Below are positions 26,530 through 36,380 of a stretch of DNA of 64,000 nt, piece after piece. The translations under genes were made by a program, and so were the position numbers. Under the pieces are notes generated by a model, which saw only the letters and a list, made by a program, of their open reading frames with translations, was not told the DNA's origin and made no database searches. Every line of letters starts with the position of its first letter. Within the stretch, counting starts at the first letter, position 1. Origin of the DNA: Brevundimonas sp. NIBR10 (lineage in GTDB: Bacteria > Pseudomonadota > Alphaproteobacteria > Caulobacterales > Caulobacteraceae); assembly GCF_027912515.1 (NCBI RefSeq), contig NZ_CP115464.1, positions 682,001 through 746,000 on the forward strand, read 5' to 3'.

Positions 26530-27603
26530 TTGAGGCCGGTCGTGCCGGTTTTGGCAAGCAGACTTTCGCGCGCGTTCGAGGCGCGGGCGAGCGCCTACAA
26601 ATTCTTCTGGTTCTTGTCGCTCCTAAACTTGATCGATGATCATGAGGATCCTGCGGAAGACGACGTCATTGCCGAAATGGTGGTGCTCGCTTGGGCGCCC
26701 AGCGCCCTCTACCGTCTGTCCTTCGGGGTGTTGGATCGTCTGCAGGACGTCATTCTCGACCTGCAGGCTTGGAGCGCTCTTCCGGGCGCCGCTTCGCCCG
26801 CCCGTGTCCGTGCCGTTCTGAAGGCCTGGCCCGAAGGGCGTTCGAGGCTGGATGCCCTAGCCCGCTATGTGCCGTCCCGCTTTCTTGCGCCATGGCTGTT
26901 GGAGGCGCTCGCCCCCTCGATGCGCGAAGACCTTCGGACGCAGGCGATCGTCGCGATCGCCGCCGACTCAATCGGTTTGGGCGCTGGTCCCCCCTATGCC
27001 TTGAAGCGGGAGGGTCGGCGTACGCGCGTTGTGATGGATCCGGTCTGGCGCGCCTATCTCCGCGATCAGAGGTCGATGATCGAGGTGTTCGCGCAGATGA
27101 AGCTGGCGGCATTCCTGCAATCCCGGAACCCCCACACGCCGGCCATCGTAAACAAGCTCGGGCCGCCCAATCCACGCAATCTCCGCGCCCAGCGTGCTGC
27201 GTTTGAAGTTCTGGCCCTGAGCGAGCCGTTGCACGATCTCTATTCGGGCGAACGGCTCGCCGCTTTCGCACTCGACCATGTCTTGCCGCGCAGTTTCCTG
27301 GCCCACGATCTGATCTGGAACCTCGCGCCGGTGACGGCGGCCACCAATTCGTCGAAGGGCGACAGTCTGCCTGACCTCACCGACATTAATGCGCTTGCAG
27401 GTCTTCACCATCGCCTGATGACGATACTCGGCCCGGAGGGTCGGCTTCTAGAATCCTACAGTTTGGCCTTCGGTCGCGACGTCGCCGCCGTCCGCGGCCT
27501 CCCATTGGTCGAACTGGAGGGTCTGTACAGGGCTCACTATGCGCCACTGCTTCAAATTGCGGCCAATCAAGGCTTTGCGCCGTGGCAGCGAACAGGCGTA
27601 TGA
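26530..27603 (+). CDS. HNH endonuclease at the head of the ssp locus
   Basis: A protein of about 357 residues, largely helical. The HNH/beta-beta-alpha-Me site is near residues 245-285: FALDHVLPRSFLAHDLIWNLAPVTAATNSSKGDSLP, with a DH pair, an Asn (WNL), and the closing NSSKGD typical of McrA-like HNH enzymes. The TTG at 26530 is preferred because AGGAGAGGAG lies 10-20 bases ahead; GTG 26488 is the alternative. It ends 44 bases before sspB and is co-directional, so it probably belongs to the same operon. It may be a modification-dependent or modification-sensitive nuclease; that role is inferred. Confidence 0.8.
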   Translation: MRPVVPVLASRLSRAFEARASAYKFFWFLSLLNLIDDHEDPAEDDVIAEMVVLAWAPSALYRLSFGVLDRLQDVILDLQAWSALPGAASPARVRAVLKAWPEGRSRLDALARYVPSRFLAPWLLEALAPSMREDLRTQAIVAIAADSIGLGAGPPYALKREGRRTRVVMDPVWRAYLRDQRSMIEVFAQMKLAAFLQSRNPHTPAIVNKLGPPNPRNLRAQRAAFEVLALSEPLHDLYSGERLAAFALDHVLPRSFLAHDLIWNLAPVTAATNSSKGDSLPDLTDINALAGLHHRLMTILGPEGRLLESYSLAFGRDVAAVRGLPLVELEGLYRAHYAPLLQIAANQGFAPWQRTGV

Positions 27604-27647
27604 GCAGGCGGGTGGCGTTCCGATCCACACTTCTCTAGCGTGTAATT

Positions 27648-28625
27648 GTGACCCTCGCCGACCTCGAAAATCCGACGATCAGGAAGCCCGAACACCGGTT
27701 TTCCGGGCATCAGACTTTCGCTCTGCGGATCGCCTGGTTGCCGAAGGCTGTGGAGGCGATCGCAGCGGATCCAAACCTTCTCAACAACACGCTGCAGTCC
27801 GTAACCCGCTTGGGTCTTGGCAAGAATATGGTCGAGGCTCTGCGCTGCTGGTTGGAGGCTTATGGCGTCGCCACCAAGGGAACCAACGGCTGGGCGTTGA
27901 CCAATGAGGCGGCGCTGATCCTGAACCGTCCGCACGGGTTCGACCCGTTCCTTGAAGATCCGCAAACGCTGTGGTGGCTGCACTGGAAAATCTCCACGCT
28001 GCGCGTCGCTCCGTTCTTCGCCTGGGACCTGATGATCAACCGCTGGAATGAGCCGTCATTTTCGGCAAGCGCGGTGGTGGAGAGCTTCGCGCGTCACGCT
28101 GAACAGGACGATCGCGTCCTTTCGGAGGTGACGATGAAGCAGCATTTTGAGGTCTGGCTGAGAACTTATTGCGCGCCCAAGGGAGGACGTGCGCTCGAGG
28201 ACGGGCTCGATAGTCCGCTGGCGGGTCTGGCTCTGGTGCGTCAGTTCGGCGAGCGCGAGACTGCAGGCCGGCGCGAACATGTTTATGGGTTCGACCTCGG
28301 CAGGAAGCGTGGCGTCAGCCAGGCGCTTTTCCACTACTGTCTGATCGATTGGTGGGACGCCCGTCCAGACGATGAACAAACCGCGCCCTTCCACGAGGTC
28401 GCCCATGGCTCGCGAAGCCCGGGCCGTGTTTTGCGGATGCCCGAGGGCGAGGTCCGCGAGCGTTTGCACCTGCTGGGCGCAATACAAACTTCGGGCTTCG
28501 AGCTTCACGAAAGCCTGAGCCAGCAGCAGCTACGCCGCACTGACAGTCCGCTGCCGGATCGTCTTGGCGCCCTGACCGCGGCCTATGCGCGGGGCGCATC
28601 GCTCCGGAGTTCGTCCCATGACTAA
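27648..28625 (+). CDS. sspB: DUF4007 protein, SspB-like nickase of single-strand phosphorothioation
   Basis: A 325-residue DUF4007 protein. The defining start FSGHQTFALRIAWLPKAVEAIA is followed by NMVEALRCWLEAYGV and WWLHWKISTLRVAPFFAWDLMINRW. In the SspABCD system the DUF4007 subunit SspB nicks one DNA strand so that sulfur can be placed in the backbone (established for the Vibrio system). The start is GTG. Its end overlaps the start of sspC by eight bases. The neighbours sspC, sspD and sspA make this assignment firm. Confidence 0.88.
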   Translation: MTLADLENPTIRKPEHRFSGHQTFALRIAWLPKAVEAIAADPNLLNNTLQSVTRLGLGKNMVEALRCWLEAYGVATKGTNGWALTNEAALILNRPHGFDPFLEDPQTLWWLHWKISTLRVAPFFAWDLMINRWNEPSFSASAVVESFARHAEQDDRVLSEVTMKQHFEVWLRTYCAPKGGRALEDGLDSPLAGLALVRQFGERETAGRREHVYGFDLGRKRGVSQALFHYCLIDWWDARPDDEQTAPFHEVAHGSRSPGRVLRMPEGEVRERLHLLGAIQTSGFELHESLSQQQLRRTDSPLPDRLGALTAAYARGASLRSSSHD

Positions 28626-31600
28626 GGTCAAAAGTCCGAACGCTGGAGCGGCCGGGGCTGCGACGACGGCCTTTCGCGTCAATCCGCGTCACTTCCGGTC
28701 TGTTCAGATCGACCGGGATTTCGAAGATCCGCAGTCGAGCGACCACTATGTCGTCACTCCCTTCATCGAGGCGGCGCATAGCCGGCTCGCCCAAAGCCTG
28801 AACCCGCAGTCTACGGTTCGCGCCTGGCGCCTCACGGGTGACTACGGGGTCGGGAAGTCCAGCTTCGGTCTCGCCTTCGCCAAATACGCCGCCGGGCAAC
28901 TGGAAGCTCTGCCGGTATCGTTCGCCAAGGCCCCCAGCGCAGTCCGACTCGAACCCGTTCTGGTTTTAGGAGAACGTGAACCGCTTGCCCGTGGTCTCTT
29001 GCGGGCGGTCGAAGCCACTCTGACTCGGCTAAAAATGAAGCCATCGCGACGCCTACGGGCGGCGATCGAAGCGATCGGTGAGGACGGGTCTACGGCGATC
29101 GTCGAAGCGATTGAAGCATTTGGGGATCAACTCAGAGATCAGAGCCGGGCGGACGGTCTGCTCGTCGTGCTGGATGAACTGGGCAAGAATCTTGAGTACG
29201 CCGCTCAGTCGCCCGGCGGCGACGATCTGCACGTGCTTCAACGGCTGGCGGACGCTGCCGAGCGCAGCGGGGCAACGCCGCTCGTCGTCGTAGCCGTTCT
29301 TCACCAAGGCGTTAGCGCCTACGCCGAAGATCTGCCGGCCGCGCGTCAGAAAGAATGGCAAAAGGTCTCAGGTCGCTTTGAGGAGCTCCTGTTCGCGCCC
29401 CCGATCGAACAGGCGGCCGTGCTCGTTGCTGCAGCGCTCGAGGCTGATCCCGGACACACGCCGGCCGCCCTCGGCAATGAGGCGGCGCTCACTATGCGCC
29501 ATGTTGCGGCGGAAGGCTGGTATGGCGCCGGGGCGCCTCAGGACGAACTTGTCGCGCTCGCGCCTCGCCTCCTGCCGCTCGATCCGATGGTCCTTCCGGT
29601 GCTGTCGCGGGTACTTCGACGTTTCGGCCAGAATGAGCGCTCTCTGTTCAGCTTCCTGTCGTCTGCCGAACCCCATGGCCTGATGGACCACGCGCGCGCC
29701 GCCAAGGGGCGGACGCGTCCATACCGGCTGCACGATCTCTATGATTATCTGAGCGTAAATCTCGCCAGCGCCCTGGAAACCGGATCGACGGGAACCCGTT
29801 GGGCCGTCATCGAGGGCGTACTCCGCTCTGCGCCTGTGCGCGATGCCCTTGAGGTTGATGCCCTGAAGACCGTCGGGGTGATCAACCTGCTCGACGACAG
29901 CGGCTTTAGCCTCACACCGGATCTGCTCGTCTGGGCCGTCGCAGGGTCGGAGCCGGGTCAGAGAGCAGTCGCCGAACGAGCGGTGGCGAGGATCACCGAC
30001 GAGATGCGGCTGATCTATGATCGGGGCGCGGGGGGGGGGCTCTGCCTGTGGCCACATACCAGCGTTGATATCGAAGCGGCTTTCGAGGCCGGCCTGAAGG
30101 CCTGCGAGATCGACAGTGGCCTCCTGTCGGGGCTGCGCGAAATCCTGCCGACCGAGCCTGTGGTGGCACGACGCCACTATGTGACGACCGGCGCCCTGCG
30201 CCACTTTGATGTCCTCTACACCGATCGCAGCCAGTTGGTGGCGACCTTGGCTCTGGAGATGGACTACGTTCGTCAGGACGGCCGCATCGTGGTCGCGCTC
30301 AGCCGCAGCGCGGACGAACGCGACGCCATACTGACACAGCTGGAAGCAAACCCCGGCTGGGCGCCAACTCTCATGGTCGGAGTTCCGGAACCCGTAGGCG
30401 GACTTGCGCCGCTCCTGCGGGACGTCAAGGCATGGCGCTGGGTGATGGAGAACACGCCTGGCCTGGCGGGAGATCGGATCGCGCGCGAGGAAATCGATCG
30501 TCAGCTCGCGATTGCCGAAGATCGGCTTCGTCGCAATATCAGCGCCCTGATCGACCTGCGCGGCGACGGCGCCCTGACCACGCGCTGGTTCCATCGCGGC
30601 CGGTCGCTCGACATCCGTTCCGGGCGGGATCTGGCGGCAGGCCTGTCGGACATCTGCGACGTTGCGTTCGAAGACGCGCCCATCGTCCGCAATGAGCTGA
30701 TCAATCGTCGGGTCTTGTCGAGCGCTGCGGCCCGGGCGCGATCCCTGTTGATCGAGGCCCTGTCGATCAAGTCCGCCGAGCCACTTCTGGGGCTGGACGA
30801 AACCCATATGCCGCCCGAGATGGCGATTTACAGGTCGCTGATCGAGGCTGGCGGACTGCATGTCCAGCGGGACGGTCAATGGTCGGTCGGCCTGCCTGAC
30901 CGGGACGTCCTGCATCTGGCGCCCACGCTTCTTCGGATCGGCGAACTTCTCAAGGCGGAGGAAGATCGTCACGTCCCGTTCCTGGAGCTGGCCGAGGCGC
31001 TTCGCCTGCCGCCTTACGGCGTCCGCGACGGCGTCTTCCCTTTGATGCTGGCGATCTATCTCGCCATCCATTGGCATCACACCGCCGTCTATGAGGACGG
31101 CACCTACCTCGAGCAGGTGGGCGCCCCCGAGTTCGCCCGGATGCTCAAGGAGTCCGAGCACTTCAGCATCCAGCACTGCGCTGTCGAGGGGGTGAGGGCG
31201 GAAGTCTTTACCCGACTGGCGGGCGTGGCGGGCGTCTCGCCGAATGCGGTGGACCTTGACTTGCTCGATGTGGTCCGGCCGCTGTTGACCTTCGTCGCCG
31301 CACTGCCGGATCACGCACGCCGAACCCGCAGCGTCAGCGTAATGACGGCCGCTGTCCGCAGCGTACTGCTGCGGGTCCACGACCCCAGCGCCCTGATCTT
31401 CACGGACCTCCCGATCGCGTGCGGTCTGGCGCCCTTCAAGGCTGACGAGCCTCTGGACGAAACCCGCCTCGACGATTTCGTCCAGGCCATGTCGACCGCC
31501 GTGGTGGAGCTGCGCGACGCCTATCCGTCGCTGCTTGAGCGGATCGCAACGGCCTTGCGCGGCGCCTTTGGCGTTGAAGGCTCCATTTCAGCCTTGCAAT

Positions 31601-32064
31601 CGACCCTGGCCCGGCGCGCGGAGCCTCTGAAGGATGTGGTGGTCGAGCCGGATCTGAAGGCCCTGGTTCTGCGCCTGACAGATGTCGCGCTCGGGCCCAA
31701 GGCCTGGCTCGAGTCGCTGGCCAGCAATATGGGGCGAAAACCCGCCGAGCGCTGGAGCGAGGTGGAGGAGCGGGAATTCCTGCATCGGCTCAAGCTGCTG
31801 GGGCGCCGGTTCGATCGCGTAGCCGCGACCGTGGCCAGCAGTCAGGACCGGATCACTGCAGAGCCTGGCGAGAGCGCGTTTCACGTCATGATCACCTCGG
31901 CCGACGGTCGGGAGTTTGACGGTCTGGTTCGTGGCGCGTCCACGAGCCCCGAACTCGCTTCCCTGGAGGCCGAGTTCGGCGGTTTGCTCGACAAATATGG
32001 GGCCGCCGGGGTTCTGGCGGCGGCACGAGCCATTGTCGCCCACCAACGCACGGACGGCGAATGA
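28618..32064 (+). CDS. sspC: SspC-like large ATPase of DNA phosphorothioation
   Basis: An ATPase of 1148 residues. Walker A is GDYGVGKSS (residues 74-82); a Walker B-like LLVVLDELGKN follows about 115 residues later. The rest is long and mostly helical with no membrane segment. Large ATPases in this position energise the modification complex with SspB and SspD. The ATG at 28618 (MTKVKSPNAG) is chosen over an in-frame ATG at 28585 because it minimises overlap with sspB. It contains a nine-base G run near 30031 that reads in frame as glycines. Confidence 0.85.
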   Translation: MTKVKSPNAGAAGAATTAFRVNPRHFRSVQIDRDFEDPQSSDHYVVTPFIEAAHSRLAQSLNPQSTVRAWRLTGDYGVGKSSFGLAFAKYAAGQLEALPVSFAKAPSAVRLEPVLVLGEREPLARGLLRAVEATLTRLKMKPSRRLRAAIEAIGEDGSTAIVEAIEAFGDQLRDQSRADGLLVVLDELGKNLEYAAQSPGGDDLHVLQRLADAAERSGATPLVVVAVLHQGVSAYAEDLPAARQKEWQKVSGRFEELLFAPPIEQAAVLVAAALEADPGHTPAALGNEAALTMRHVAAEGWYGAGAPQDELVALAPRLLPLDPMVLPVLSRVLRRFGQNERSLFSFLSSAEPHGLMDHARAAKGRTRPYRLHDLYDYLSVNLASALETGSTGTRWAVIEGVLRSAPVRDALEVDALKTVGVINLLDDSGFSLTPDLLVWAVAGSEPGQRAVAERAVARITDEMRLIYDRGAGGGLCLWPHTSVDIEAAFEAGLKACEIDSGLLSGLREILPTEPVVARRHYVTTGALRHFDVLYTDRSQLVATLALEMDYVRQDGRIVVALSRSADERDAILTQLEANPGWAPTLMVGVPEPVGGLAPLLRDVKAWRWVMENTPGLAGDRIAREEIDRQLAIAEDRLRRNISALIDLRGDGALTTRWFHRGRSLDIRSGRDLAAGLSDICDVAFEDAPIVRNELINRRVLSSAAARARSLLIEALSIKSAEPLLGLDETHMPPEMAIYRSLIEAGGLHVQRDGQWSVGLPDRDVLHLAPTLLRIGELLKAEEDRHVPFLELAEALRLPPYGVRDGVFPLMLAIYLAIHWHHTAVYEDGTYLEQVGAPEFARMLKESEHFSIQHCAVEGVRAEVFTRLAGVAGVSPNAVDLDLLDVVRPLLTFVAALPDHARRTRSVSVMTAAVRSVLLRVHDPSALIFTDLPIACGLAPFKADEPLDETRLDDFVQAMSTAVVELRDAYPSLLERIATALRGAFGVEGSISALQSTLARRAEPLKDVVVEPDLKALVLRLTDVALGPKAWLESLASNMGRKPAERWSEVEEREFLHRLKLLGRRFDRVAATVASSQDRITAEPGESAFHVMITSADGREFDGLVRGASTSPELASLEAEFGGLLDKYGAAGVLAAARAIVAHQRTDGE

Positions 32065-32116
32065 CCCTTTTCGCTGGACTGGAACACACCTATGAAGACA
32101 ACTTGGGGTGGGGGCG

Positions 32117-32929
32117 ATGAGCGAACAGAAACCAGTGCGTCATATTCTGAGCCTCTCCGGAGGCAAGGACAGCACGGCCCTCGCCATCTACATGCGCGAC
32201 CGGGTCGAGAACATGGAATACATCTTCCATGACACGGGCAAGGAGCTGCCCGACACCCTGGACTATATTGAAAAACTCGAGGCGTACCTCGGGCAGCGGG
32301 TGGTGCGCACGACGACCCGCGAGAGCTTCGACGATGTCCTGCGCACAAAGGGCGGGATGCTGCCGTCGGGCAAGCGTCGGTGGTGTACGGAGCTTCTGAA
32401 GCTCAAACCCTTCGAGATGTACATCGGCGACGAACCTTGCGTGAACTACGTGGGAATCCGGGCCGATGAGGACCGCGTCGGATACATCAGCCACAAGCCC
32501 AACATCAAACCGGTCTTTCCTTTCCGGGACGACGGCATCGACTATGCGGGGGTGGTCCGTATCCTCGAGGACGCCGGTCTGGGGCTGCCGCCCTATACCG
32601 AATGGGGCCGGACCAGGTCGGGCTGCTTCTTCTGCTTCTATCAGCAGAAGATCGAATGGGTCCGTCTGAAGCAGCACCACCCCGAGCTGTTCGAGGAGGC
32701 CAAGGCCTATGAGAAGCCCAACCGGGTGAACGGCAAGGTCTTCAACTGGACCGACGAATCGCTGGAGACCATCGAAGCGCCGGAGCGGATGGCGCAGATC
32801 GAGGACAATTGGGAGCGGGCCAAGGAACGTCGCCGCGCCCGTCAACACAAGCGGCCGCTTGTCGCGGTCCTGGGCGGACTGGAAATCGAGGAATCGCCTC
32901 GAGACGGCTGCATGATCTGCCAGCTCTGA
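32117..32929 (+). CDS. sspD: SspD/DndC-like ATP pyrophosphatase (PAPS reductase family)
   Basis: A 270-residue PP-loop enzyme that adenylates the DNA phosphate and transfers sulfur. The PP-loop is LSLSGGKDST (residues 11-20). Cys90 (RRWCTEL), Cys170/Cys173 (SGCFFCF) and the terminal Cys265/Cys268 (GCMIC) are placed to hold an Fe-S cluster or carry persulfide, as in DndC. GIRADED is the conserved substrate block. A purine-rich leader (ggggtgggggcg) precedes the ATG; a GTG three codons earlier is an alternative. It overlaps the next gene at TGATG. Confidence 0.9.
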   Translation: MSEQKPVRHILSLSGGKDSTALAIYMRDRVENMEYIFHDTGKELPDTLDYIEKLEAYLGQRVVRTTTRESFDDVLRTKGGMLPSGKRRWCTELLKLKPFEMYIGDEPCVNYVGIRADEDRVGYISHKPNIKPVFPFRDDGIDYAGVVRILEDAGLGLPPYTEWGRTRSGCFFCFYQQKIEWVRLKQHHPELFEEAKAYEKPNRVNGKVFNWTDESLETIEAPERMAQIEDNWERAKERRRARQHKRPLVAVLGGLEIEESPRDGCMICQL

Positions 32930-34812
32930 TGACCTTCGACAGCGCCGCGGCGGCCCCACCTTCCGAGCCTACGCCAGGCGAACGCTGGATCAGTTTCCTG
33001 CGCGCCTATGGCCCAGTGAACAAGGTGGAGGGGATGTACGCGGAGACGATCGCTACCCACTCAAAGCGGCATCGCATCCCGGCGCTACAGTTCGAACATC
33101 CGCGTAGAACCCATCTGGAGGAACTGCTGAATCCTGCGGCGGGGCAACTGACCAATCTGATCCTTACCGGCACAGCGGGCGATGGAAAGACCAGTCTTTG
33201 CCACTTCCTGTGGGATCGGTTTGGCGGCTCCAATGTGCGTTCCACGGGCGCCGACCGAGGAAACTACCTGCCTCTCGACGTCGAGACGCCGGATGGCGTC
33301 CGACGTCTGCATTTTATTTTCGAGTTCAGCGGCTGGGCGCCGGCTGCAGGACAGGCCTGGCCTGACGACAAACTTGATCTACTCCGCCGGCTCGTTGCTG
33401 CGGTGAAAGGCGAAGGCGACGGTGAACGCTTCATCATCGCCGCGAATGACGGCAAGCTCGTCCAGGTTTTCGATCGCCCGCCGGCAGATATCGGCGCCGA
33501 GGCCCTTGGCGTGGCGATCGGCGAACTCCTGACGACGGAGCGCGAGCGTACGTCGGATTTCGAACTCTCGCTGATTGATCTCAGTCGAATGAAGACCGCT
33601 GACATCTTTGACCGCGCTCTGACCTGTCTGCTGGAGCGGGACGAATGGCGCTGTTTCGTCGATGAAGCGGACGATCCAGCGTTCGGTCCGGCATCGCCAC
33701 TACGCAAGAACTACGATCTTCTCAAGGATACCCGGGTCCGCAGCCGCCTGATGGATTTGACGTCGCTTCTCGACGCAAACGGTCTCCATATTTCGATCCG
33801 TGAGGTTTTGCTGCTGCTGGTCAACGCTCTCCTGGGCTGGCCGGGGGCTTCGGATGGAGTCGCTTCGGTAGCTGACCTTCGTCATGTGGTGGCCGCCGGC
33901 TTGACCCACGAGTGCGCGCTCTACAGCAATATCTTCGGGTCCAATCTGAAGTCTGATCGGCGGCGCGAACAATACGCCGTCTTCCGCCATCTTGCCGGAT
34001 TCCGCGTCGGTCAGGAAACCACCAACACGCTCGATAGCCTGATAATCTTCGGCGCCCAGGACGAGCGACTGAAGGCGAAACATGATGAATGGCTTGTTGC
34101 AGATCCGTTCTATGGCGCGAGTGCTGAATTCGAGCGGTTGCGAGACGCCTATCTCGAAAACGAGGATGACGGTGAAGGGCGTCCGGCATTCATGGAGGCC
34201 CTGGTCAGAGAGCGGCGTCGGCTGTTCTTCCGTCTGCCTCCAGGCGGGGGCGTGTATGATCCGTGGCGTCTGAGCGTTTTCCAGGCCGCGGGAGATTTCC
34301 AGCGCGATGTTCTGGTTCCACTGGCGGCCGAACGCGATGTCGACCTGGGGGTGGTTCACGACCTCGTTCGCGGGCTGAACCGGGTATGGACAGGCATGCT
34401 GGTAGGGGAGACCGACAGGCTCCACCTTACGACCGGGCTCGACCTGACGACCGCTCCCATCAGCAGTATCGTCCTCTACGCTGTGCCCGTCCGGGGCAGT
34501 CTAAACGGCGAAGAGGTCGCCATCGTGCGCGATGCTGAGGGCCGTCCCACGCTGCGGGTCACCCTCAGGGAAAATCGAACGCCTCTCGACTTCCGCCTGA
34601 CTCTGGTCAGGTACGAGTTCCTCACCCGGGTCGCGCAGGGCGCGCTTCCCGGCAGTTTCTCGAAGGAGTGCAATGAGGACGTGTTAGCGTTCAAGAGCCA
34701 GGTCCTCGGACAGTTCTATGACATCTCGAAGGACAAGCCTCGGCCCCTTTTCATCCTTGAACTCGGGGCCAATGGCGCGGTGATGCCGCGACAACTCAGC
34801 GTGATGATGTGA
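32929..34812 (+). CDS. SspF-like (DptF-like) P-loop protein
   Basis: A 627-residue protein with Walker A GTAGDGKTS at residues 81-89, preceded by the small-domain block HLEELLNPAAGQLTNLILT. Its position after sspD, its size and its P-loop match SspF of the SspFGH effector module and the DptF proteins of Dnd systems. No nuclease motif is evident. The start ATG overlaps the sspD stop and the stop overlaps the next GTG, so translation is coupled throughout. The SspF name is by synteny and architecture, not alignment. Confidence 0.7.
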   Translation: MTFDSAAAAPPSEPTPGERWISFLRAYGPVNKVEGMYAETIATHSKRHRIPALQFEHPRRTHLEELLNPAAGQLTNLILTGTAGDGKTSLCHFLWDRFGGSNVRSTGADRGNYLPLDVETPDGVRRLHFIFEFSGWAPAAGQAWPDDKLDLLRRLVAAVKGEGDGERFIIAANDGKLVQVFDRPPADIGAEALGVAIGELLTTERERTSDFELSLIDLSRMKTADIFDRALTCLLERDEWRCFVDEADDPAFGPASPLRKNYDLLKDTRVRSRLMDLTSLLDANGLHISIREVLLLLVNALLGWPGASDGVASVADLRHVVAAGLTHECALYSNIFGSNLKSDRRREQYAVFRHLAGFRVGQETTNTLDSLIIFGAQDERLKAKHDEWLVADPFYGASAEFERLRDAYLENEDDGEGRPAFMEALVRERRRLFFRLPPGGGVYDPWRLSVFQAAGDFQRDVLVPLAAERDVDLGVVHDLVRGLNRVWTGMLVGETDRLHLTTGLDLTTAPISSIVLYAVPVRGSLNGEEVAIVRDAEGRPTLRVTLRENRTPLDFRLTLVRYEFLTRVAQGALPGSFSKECNEDVLAFKSQVLGQFYDISKDKPRPLFILELGANGAVMPRQLSVMM

Positions 34813-36380
34813 CCTTTCTCGACGAAAACAATGTCGCCCGTGTGCCGGCGACGTGGCGGGTCTTCAAGGAAGTCTCTGTCTGGTTTGAAGAGGCGCTCTT
34901 CGGTCATCGAATATGGGCGCGCCAGACACCCTGGCTTTTATTTCTCGAATTTCTGAACGTTGCCGACGCCCAGGCTCGGGAAGGCCGCGAGATGTTCACG
35001 CCAGCGGAGCCCGATGTTCCGCAGCCCTATCAACTTCGCTATCGTATGGGACTTCGCAACATTCTCTATGCCAACGGCGACCTGTTCGACATCGCCCGAG
35101 AGGGTTGGGACGACGAAGCGAAATGGACCAAGTGGCTCGCCGACATGTCCGGGGCGGACACGGCGCCTGCAGAGACCTACGGCTACCTGCGAAAAAACTT
35201 TAAATATTTTCGGGACTTCGCTGATCTTGTGGCGCTGGTCAGGCAAACCACCCTTGAAGGGTCCGGCAACGTCCGCTGGTCTTCCCGGTTCATTTTCCCT
35301 TTTGGCATCAACGCCCTCTTCACCGACGCCATAATCGGCCGCAACGGTCCGGGTCGGGATTACGGCAATTTCGGCCGGACGGGCGAGATCCTCTACTACA
35401 TGGTGAGCCGCGCCCGCCGGGGCGGGGAACTGCGCCCCTATTTCGAGAATTTCTTCGCACCGGATCAGCCGAAAAACAAGTTGGCGGCGCTGTTGTGCGC
35501 CCCCAGCGACGATCGTTGCGGCCAGGAGATGCTGGGCAATTCCTTTCTGCCCTATCGACAACATCCGGCCTTCGATCGACTGGTGGAGGACTGGCTGTCG
35601 GTTATTGCGTTGGATCTTCCCGCCCAGGACGCCTTCGCCTATCTCGCACCGTTGGCGTCGTTGCATGTGATGCTCTACCATCTCGAGACCGCCGCCAGCC
35701 AAGCTGGGGCCGAGACGCGGCCAAGCCTCGTCTGCGAGATAATTGCTCCACGCCGCGGGTTGGTAAGGCAGCGCTCGATCGCCTCGTTCAACACCAATGA
35801 CGCGCTTGTCAGGCAAGCCGTGAATGGCCAGGCGGAGAGATTGTTCGCATCATTCGAGACCGAACTGGCCAAGGATGAGGTGGCGAGCGAGGAAGAGCGC
35901 CTGGATCAGGTTCGTGGGCTACTTCTGGACCAATCCAATTTCGAGACCGACGATCCAAAAGCCCGCACGCTTGACGGTCTGCGCAATGCCTTCGAAGACG
36001 CCGTGGAGACGAAGCTCGACAATAGCGCGGGCCGGGTCCATTCGGCCTACGGGCGATATGTGGGTCTGGTTTCGAAACGCGGCACCAACCGTTATCGCTA
36101 TGCGCCGAACGATGACTTCATGAAGATGTTGGTGGTGACCCGGGTCAAGACCCAGACGGAGTTCAGCCGCTTTCTTGATGATCTGTACGCCCACGCCGGG
36201 CTGGTTTTCGGTCCCGAGGAGGCTCGCGCTGCGCTTGCGCCGGCCGATTTCGATCATGCCTCATTCGCCAAAAACCGGGACCGGCTCGAAGCCCGTCTAG
36301 CGAGCATGGGCTTGCTGAAACGGCTGTCCGACGGCTGTGCCTACGTCGTCAATCCGTTGGCGACGAAGGTTGCGGCATGA
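34809..36380 (+). CDS. SspG-like (DptG-like) phosphorothioation-linked protein
   Basis: A 523-residue, predicted soluble and mostly helical protein starting at GTG within the stop of the preceding gene. It has no motif I can name; distinct blocks are WARQTPWLLFLEFLNVADAQAREGR, RYRMGLRNILYANG and YGNFGRTGEILYYMVSRARRGGE. Its position between the P-loop protein and the FtsK-type gene matches SspG/DptG. The four-base overlaps on both sides place it in the same operon. Function is inferred purely from context: part of the effector complex that damages unmodified DNA. Confidence 0.65.
   Translation: MTFLDENNVARVPATWRVFKEVSVWFEEALFGHRIWARQTPWLLFLEFLNVADAQAREGREMFTPAEPDVPQPYQLRYRMGLRNILYANGDLFDIAREGWDDEAKWTKWLADMSGADTAPAETYGYLRKNFKYFRDFADLVALVRQTTLEGSGNVRWSSRFIFPFGINALFTDAIIGRNGPGRDYGNFGRTGEILYYMVSRARRGGELRPYFENFFAPDQPKNKLAALLCAPSDDRCGQEMLGNSFLPYRQHPAFDRLVEDWLSVIALDLPAQDAFAYLAPLASLHVMLYHLETAASQAGAETRPSLVCEIIAPRRGLVRQRSIASFNTNDALVRQAVNGQAERLFASFETELAKDEVASEEERLDQVRGLLLDQSNFETDDPKARTLDGLRNAFEDAVETKLDNSAGRVHSAYGRYVGLVSKRGTNRYRYAPNDDFMKMLVVTRVKTQTEFSRFLDDLYAHAGLVFGPEEARAALAPADFDHASFAKNRDRLEARLASMGLLKRLSDGCAYVVNPLATKVAA

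Noticed and set aside
30029-30040. G run in sspC as a frameshift site
   Set aside because: The frame is continuous through it and reads as glycines with coherent protein on both sides.
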